8,629 nt of DNA from Deltaproteobacteria bacterium (GTDB taxonomy: Bacteria > Myxococcota > UBA796 > SXON01). Positions 5,930-8,629 of the stretch are shown piece by piece. The stretch lies in assembly GCA_947483545.1 (NCBI GenBank), contig CANKNP010000230.1, forward strand, positions 1 to 8,629, read 5' to 3'. The notes under the pieces were generated by a model. It worked only from the letters and a program-made list of their open reading frames with translations. It did no database searches and was not told the DNA's origin. The position numbers and the translations under genes are program-made. Position 1 is the stretch's first letter, and each line of letters begins with the position of its first letter.

Positions 5930-7338
5930 TGCCGCGCGATCGCCTCGACGACCGCCTCCATCTCGTAGGCGAACCCGGCGGGATTGCCGCTCACGCGCAG
6001 CCATCCCTCGCGTGCTCCCCCGGAGACGGGGCGAAAGTCCACGTGGATGCCCTCCCGCGCCAACGCCTCATTCACCGCAGCCCCCTCCCTGACCTCGATG
6101 CAGACGAAGGCCGCTCGCCGCTCGCTTCCCCACGCACCGCGCACCATCAGGCCCTCCCTGGCACAGGCCTGGAGAAGCACGTCCACGAGCCCTCGCGTGA
6201 CCTCTCGCGCCCGCCGCACGGCTCGCCCGAGGTCGCCTTGGGTGACGCTGGAGGCGGCCGCAAGCTCCCCCAACAGCATCGCCATCCCCGGAAGCGTAGG
6301 TGTCCCGCTCCGGAGCCGGGTGGCGTCGTCGGCGCGGCGAACTGCGCCTTTTTCGAACGCGAACGGCGCAGCGTGGCCCCACCACCCCGTTCGCCGAGAG
6401 GTGAGCTGGTGCGGACCTGGCCGGAGCCATCGACGGGGAACGTAGACGAACCCGGCGCCCGTGGCGCTTCGAAGCTGCTTGTGACCGCCTGCCGTGACAA
6501 GGACGTGGTCCCCGAGGGCACGGGCGTCGATCGGGACCGTGCCGGCGGTCTGGTAGGCGTCTACGAGGAGCATGGCGTCCGGGCACCGGGAGCGCAAGGC
6601 CGCGGCGAGCGTGGGCAGGTCCTGGAGCCAGGAGGATTCGAACAGCGCGTGAGAGATGGAGAGGACGCGAACGTCGGGGGTCAATGCGTCCAGGATCCGC
6701 TCGGCAGGCACGCTGCCATCGGGGTCAACCGGCACCTCCACGAGCCGCCCCCCGGTGTTCTGCGCCCACTGCTGGTGCACATAGTGGCCCGTCGTGAAGT
6801 GCCCCGCACTGTACACCAGCGTGCCCCCGTTCACCCCCTCGAGCACGGCGCTCAGCGCCTCGGAGACGTTGGGGAACCACGCCACATCCCCGCTCTCCAA
6901 GTCCCCGCCGACCAGCTCGGCGGTCCGTGCACGGAAAGCGTCCATGACCTCGACCCAAGCGCCGTCATCCCACACGCCGATCCCACATGCTGCGAGCGCA
7001 GCGAGCTGGTTCAGCACCGCCGCCGGGCCGACCACCGAGGGCACCCCCATGGAGTGCGAACAGGCGTAGATGCCGTGGTCGAGCGCCGGGTAAAGGCCAC
7101 GGAGCGCCAGAGTTTCCGGCCCAAGAGCCAGCTCGATCGCGTATTGCTCGCGGAGCTTCTGTGCCTCCGTCGTCGCGGGCGCAATCAAGGCCAGACTGCG
7201 CGCGCGGTCCGCGGTCAACAGCCCAACAACCTCAGATGGTGGCCGTCCCCACAACGTCGGGATCAACGCCGGGATCTGCGCCGAACTGGCCCTCTGGGCG
7301 CGGAGGATAGCGCCGACCGCGGCGGAACGAACCTGCAT
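5914..7338 (-). CDS. Kynureninase-like PLP-dependent enzyme (class V aminotransferase fold)
   Basis: This is a 474-aa PLP enzyme of fold type I, class V. Residues from the ATG: a substrate/N-terminal loop GIYACSHSMGVPS (89-101) like the LxxxSLGxxP of kynureninases; VLSISHALFESSW (225-237); LLVDAYQTAGTVPID (257-271) with Asp260 expected to bind the PLP ring nitrogen; TAGGHKQLRSATGAGF (282-297) with Lys287 as the Schiff-base lysine; SGTPTLPGM (344-352); and a C-terminal GIHVDFRP...WLRVSGNPAGFAYEMEAVVEAI as in kynureninases. Kynureninase cleaves kynurenine to anthranilate and alanine, but no other tryptophan-catabolism gene is present, so the true substrate is unknown. The ATG at 7338 was chosen over the upstream GTG (7344) because GGAG ends 5 bases before it on the minus strand. 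It is divergent from the gene at 7386 across 47 bp and convergent with the small exported gene. Confidence 0.85.
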   Translation of the reverse strand: MQVRSAAVGAILRAQRASSAQIPALIPTLWGRPPSEVVGLLTADRARSLALIAPATTEAQKLREQYAIELALGPETLALRGLYPALDHGIYACSHSMGVPSVVGPAAVLNQLAALAACGIGVWDDGAWVEVMDAFRARTAELVGGDLESGDVAWFPNVSEALSAVLEGVNGGTLVYSAGHFTTGHYVHQQWAQNTGGRLVEVPVDPDGSVPAERILDALTPDVRVLSISHALFESSWLQDLPTLAAALRSRCPDAMLLVDAYQTAGTVPIDARALGDHVLVTAGGHKQLRSATGAGFVYVPRRWLRPGPHQLTSRRTGWWGHAAPFAFEKGAVRRADDATRLRSGTPTLPGMAMLLGELAAASSVTQGDLGRAVRRAREVTRGLVDVLLQACAREGLMVRGAWGSERRAAFVCIEVREGAAVNEALAREGIHVDFRPVSGGAREGWLRVSGNPAGFAYEMEAVVEAIARHQRAP

Positions 7339-7385
7339 GACCACTCCGAAGTGCCACCGTCCTATCTCACGCCCTGGAGCCCCCG

Positions 7386-7940
7386 ATGATCACGCTTCTT
7401 CTTTTCTGGATTCTCGTCGCGCCGACCGCCTCGGGGGCCTCATCGCTCCGTCCGAAGGTGACGCGCGTGCTCGCCCGACCGCTGTGCCTTGCAACAGGAC
7501 TCTGGCTCGCCGGCGCCGCGACCGGCGTAGGGCTGGCACTCGCCGGGCTGCTCCTCCACCTTTGGGCGCTCGTGGCTCTGGGGCCCTTCTTCGCCTTGAT
7601 GGGGGCGGGCGCCGCCGTGGGGATCACGCTGGGGCAGGGCCTGCGGGAGGACATGTGGGTCCGCACGCTCGGCCTTCCCCCGGGGTGGAGTCGCGCCTGG
7701 CGGAGGGGGGAGCTGTTTCGGCCCGCGCCGCCGATGCAGAGCGAGGCCTGGGAGCCGACGCCGATCGAGCGTTGGAGGGTGCCGGAGGCCGGCCCCACCG
7801 AGCGGATCTCCCGGTGCACCCTGGAGGAGGCGGAGGGATCCTGGGTGGACGAGGCGGCGATGCCGAAGCAGCCCGTGATTCGACAAGTCCGCACGCTGGA
7901 TGCGGCGAGGATGCGCACGCCGCCGATGGGCGGGGGCTAG
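7386..7940 (+). CDS. Small membrane protein of unknown function, 184 aa
   Basis: I recognise no family. The N-terminal MITLLLFWILVAPTASG may be a signal peptide or first membrane segment. Hydrophobic stretches at about residues 33-56 and 57-83 (LCLATGLWLAGAATGVGLALAGLLL, then ALVALGPFFALMGAGAAVGITLG) look like two membrane helices joined by a very short turn. The remaining 100 residues are hydrophilic, Pro/Arg/Glu-rich (WEPTPIERWRVPEAGPTER) and probably cytoplasmic or disordered. The start is supported by GGAG (7376-7379), 6 bases before the ATG. The 47-bp space to the divergent PLP-enzyme gene must hold both promoters. The TAG stop lies inside GGGGCTAGCCCC, and the first copy of the 124-bp repeat begins at the very next base. 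Confidence 0.7.
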   Translation: MITLLLFWILVAPTASGASSLRPKVTRVLARPLCLATGLWLAGAATGVGLALAGLLLHLWALVALGPFFALMGAGAAVGITLGQGLREDMWVRTLGLPPGWSRAWRRGELFRPAPPMQSEAWEPTPIERWRVPEAGPTERISRCTLEEAEGSWVDEAAMPKQPVIRQVRTLDAARMRTPPMGGG

Positions 7941-8064
7941 CCCCGACGCGGGAGTACCCGCGCCGGGGGCCCGCGCGACGTTGAATTCTGCGGCTCCGGG
8001 AGCAGCCGCGGCGCCCGCTGCGAGTCTCGCGGGCGGCGCTCCCGGCGTATGAACTACGGACTCC
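7941..8064. repeat. Structured direct repeat, copy A (124 bp)
   Basis: This copy is identical to 8384-8507 except at two positions (7953 and 8046). It contains two hairpins. The first pairs CCCCG-A-CGCGGG (7941-7952) with CCCGCG-C-CGGGG (7957-7968) across a 4-base loop. The second pairs CCGGGAGC (7996-8003) with GCTCCCGG (8038-8045), enclosing CGCCCGC (8012-8018) with GCGGGCG (8029-8035). One of the two differences falls in the first loop, so pairing is kept. The copy abuts a stop codon on its left and has CTAG on both sides (7937-7940 and 8065-8068). Confidence 0.85.
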
Positions 8065-8074
8065 CTAGCCCTGA

Positions 8075-8110
8075 CGGGAGCAGCCGCGGCGCCCGCTGCG
8101 AGTCTCGCGG
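8075..8110. repeat. Partial repeat copy C (36 bp, exact)
   Basis: Thirty-six bases match 7997-8032 of copy A without a mismatch. They cover most of the left arm and loop of the second hairpin but not its closing right arm. This fragment begins 7 bases after copy A ends, so it looks like a truncated tandem duplication. Confidence 0.75.
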
Positions 8111-8180
8111 TGCTCACCGGCGGCGAACGCCTGTTCGGCGCCAGAGCGCAGGCGAACTTCGGTTCCGGGCGGTGCTCACG
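8108..8180. promoter_or_regulatory. Two CGGTGCTCAC motifs upstream of the sigma54-type promoter
   Basis: CGGTGCTCAC occurs at 8108-8117 and 8170-8179. The first extends to CGGTG-CT-CACCG, a near-palindrome (arms CGGTG and CACCG). They lie about 120-130 and 60-68 bases upstream of the predicted start near 8238, the range where sigma54 enhancer-binding proteins bind. The role is inferred from symmetry, repetition and position only; the first copy partly overlaps repeat fragment C. Confidence 0.3.
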
Positions 8181-8211
8181 GAAGAAAGCTGTTTTTCTGC
8201 GACCGCGGTGT

Positions 8212-8226
8212 TGGCATGGAGCTTGC
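8212..8226 (+). promoter_or_regulatory. Sigma54-type -24/-12 promoter motif before the micro-gene
   Basis: TGGCAT (8212-8217), five bases, then TTGC (8223-8226) fits the sigma54 pattern with the invariant GG and GC at the right distance. The predicted transcription start is about 8238, which leaves a 19-base leader containing GGAG (8248-8251) before the TTG at 8257. Motif, leader, Shine-Dalgarno and start codon are thus in correct order and spacing. Confidence 0.55.
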
Positions 8227-8256
8227 TCCCTGTTCGGCACCACCCACGGAGTTCAC

Positions 8257-8331
8257 TTGACCCAACTCGCTCGCGCGGTCCTCGTTCTCGCCGCCACCGT
8301 CGCCGGGTGGGCCTTCGCGCTGCCCGGCTGA
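8257..8331 (+). CDS. Micro-gene: 24-aa signal-peptide-like ORF, with frame continuing past its TGA to TAA at 8370
   Basis: The TTG start follows GGAG with a 5-base gap. The peptide is MTQLARAVLVLAATVAGWAFALPG: one basic residue, a hydrophobic core, and a WAFA signal-peptidase-like site. It then meets TGA (8329-8331). In the same frame the next codons read HACHHQADNEAQ and then TAA (8368-8370). If the TGA were read as Sec (or were once Cys), the mature end would carry U/C-H-A-C-H, a CXXCH-type motif. A small hairpin (GGCC, loop of 8 starting with G, GGCC; 8349-8364) lies 17 bases after the TGA, compatible with but far from proving a bacterial SECIS. A large palindrome begins just past the TAA. 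Simple reading: a 24-aa hydrophobic peptide, or a broken small exported heme or metal-binding peptide. Confidence 0.4.
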   Translation: MTQLARAVLVLAATVAGWAFALPG

Positions 8332-8372
8332 CACGCTTGCCACCACCAGGCCGACAACGAGGCCCAGTAATG

Positions 8373-8422
8373 GTCGCGCGGGCCCCCGACGCGGGCGTAC
8401 CCGCGCCGGGGGCCCGCGCGAC
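8373..8422. terminator. 50-nt near-perfect palindrome
   Basis: GTCGCGCGGGCCCCCG (8373-8388) is perfectly complementary to the 16 bases at 8407-8422. After one A/C mismatch (8389 and 8406), CGCGGG pairs with CCCGCG around the loop CGTA (8396-8399). That is 22 paired bases in 50 nt. It starts 2 bases after the TAA at 8370 and overlaps the left end of repeat copy B. There is no T-tract, so it may be a terminator-like 3' end or simply the complete form of the repeat's first hairpin, whose left arm copy A lacks. Confidence 0.7.
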
Positions 8423-8507
8423 GTTGAATTCTGCGGCTCCGGGAGCAGCCGCGGCGCCCGCTGCGAGTCTCGCGGGCGGCGCTCCCGGGGTATGAACTAC
8501 GGACTCC
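8384..8507. repeat. Structured direct repeat, copy B (124 bp)
   Basis: This is the second copy of the element at 7941-8064, offset by exactly 443 bases, with two substitutions and no gaps. Its second hairpin lies at 8439-8488. Past the shared end, both copies have CTAG within a few bases (8507-8510 here) and then diverge. Unlike copy A, this copy has the full left arm of the first hairpin (see 8373-8422). Confidence 0.85.
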
Positions 8508-8510
8508 TAG

Positions 8511-8629
8511 GAGCCCGGAGGGCATAGCCGCGCGAGGCGGCTGACCCCCGTCAGTCGCCCGATATTTTCGGTCAAGGGAAGGCCCCCGCCCCTCTACGCC
8601 GCCGCTCCGTGGAGCTTTCTAAGGTTGTA
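8511..8629. other. Right-edge stretch without a recognisable gene
   Basis: I see no gene here. The only structure is a 7-bp stem GGCTGAC (8539-8545) with GTCAGTC (8550-8556), one G-U pair and a CCCC loop, followed by a slightly AT-richer GATATTTTCGG. It could be a weak terminator or chance. Confidence 0.3.

Noticed and set aside
7336..7344. GTG at 7344 as start of the PLP enzyme
   Set aside because: The Shine-Dalgarno GGAG directly abuts it, whereas the ATG at 7338 has correct 5-base spacing.
5929..7389. Long plus-strand open frame opposite the PLP enzyme
   Set aside because: The opposite strand encodes a protein with intact PLP motifs; this frame has an Arg/Pro/His-rich composition typical of a shadow in GC-rich DNA.
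7974..8064. GTTGAAT inside the repeat as an integron attC core (GTTRRRY)
   Set aside because: No matching inverse core (RYYYAAC) occurs at the other end of the hairpin, and there is no cassette-like ORF order or integrase.
7937..8068. CTAG on both sides of repeat copy A as a target-site duplication
   Set aside because: Copy B has no CTAG on its left side, the repeat ends are not inverted copies of each other, and the left CTAG is part of a gene's stop codon; four bases can match by chance.
8329..8331. TGA read as a sense codon throughout this genome
   Set aside because: At least seven genes in the window end with TGA at positions fitting their family lengths or overlaps, and Trp is encoded by TGG.
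8049..8495. Plus-strand open frame of 148 codons across the repeats
   Set aside because: It runs through both repeat copies and is Arg/Pro/Gly-rich. The frame after the shared MNYGL start is not kept in copy B, where it stops after 11 codons.
7941..8510. CRISPR array
   Set aside because: There are only two long copies 443 bases apart with a coding-like interval; no short regular repeats or spacers.

Overview
The window is GC-rich bacterial chromosomal DNA with tightly packed genes. Codons end mostly in G or C, genes overlap at their ends, there are sigma54-type promoter motifs, and several proteins are exported or membrane-bound with no recognisable family. This fits a high-GC, delta-proteobacteria-like (Myxococcota-type) Gram-negative, but no marker gene fixes the taxon, so that is inference. 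TGA is the normal stop codon throughout.

Layout: (1) Positions 2-553 hold the C-terminal part of a shikimate-kinase-like domain protein, open at the left edge. It looks more like the effector domain of a BoxR/BzdR-type regulator than a free-standing AroK. (2) Positions 554-810 are a hairpin-rich spacer, followed by a small minus-strand hypothetical gene (811-1137). (3) A phosphate block follows: a DUF47/PhoU-like accessory protein (1203-1862) and a PiT phosphate permease (1866-2879) form a two-gene operon. (4) A convergent minus-strand pair comes next: a small membrane-anchored exported protein (3699-4154), then an HTTM-type multi-pass membrane protein (2866-3702), with overlapping start and stop. 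(5) A PhoR-like sensor histidine kinase lies at 4183-5505. (6) A small exported protein is at 5633-5929, and a convergent kynureninase-like PLP enzyme at 5914-7338. (7) A divergent small membrane protein is at 7386-7940. (8) The right end (7941-8629) is a repeat-rich segment with two 124-bp copies of a structured repeat. They flank a possible sigma54-driven micro-gene whose frame continues through a TGA to give a CXXCH-like sequence.

The phosphate theme is supported by regulatory DNA as well as by gene content. Two nearly identical operator arrays, each with direct TGACGGT repeats at an 11-bp period plus inverted half-sites, lie upstream of the DUF47-pit operon and directly after the PhoR-like kinase gene, upstream of the small exported protein. 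The 11-bp period is that of PhoB boxes. A plausible reading is that the kinase, with a partner regulator encoded elsewhere, controls both Pit uptake and the small exported protein.

The best candidate for something undescribed is the right end. It has a sigma54-type promoter, a Shine-Dalgarno sequence, a TTG start and a signal peptide ending in AFA. An in-frame TGA is then followed by His-Ala-Cys-His-His, a TAA stop, and a 50-nt near-perfect palindrome that begins the second copy of the repeat.
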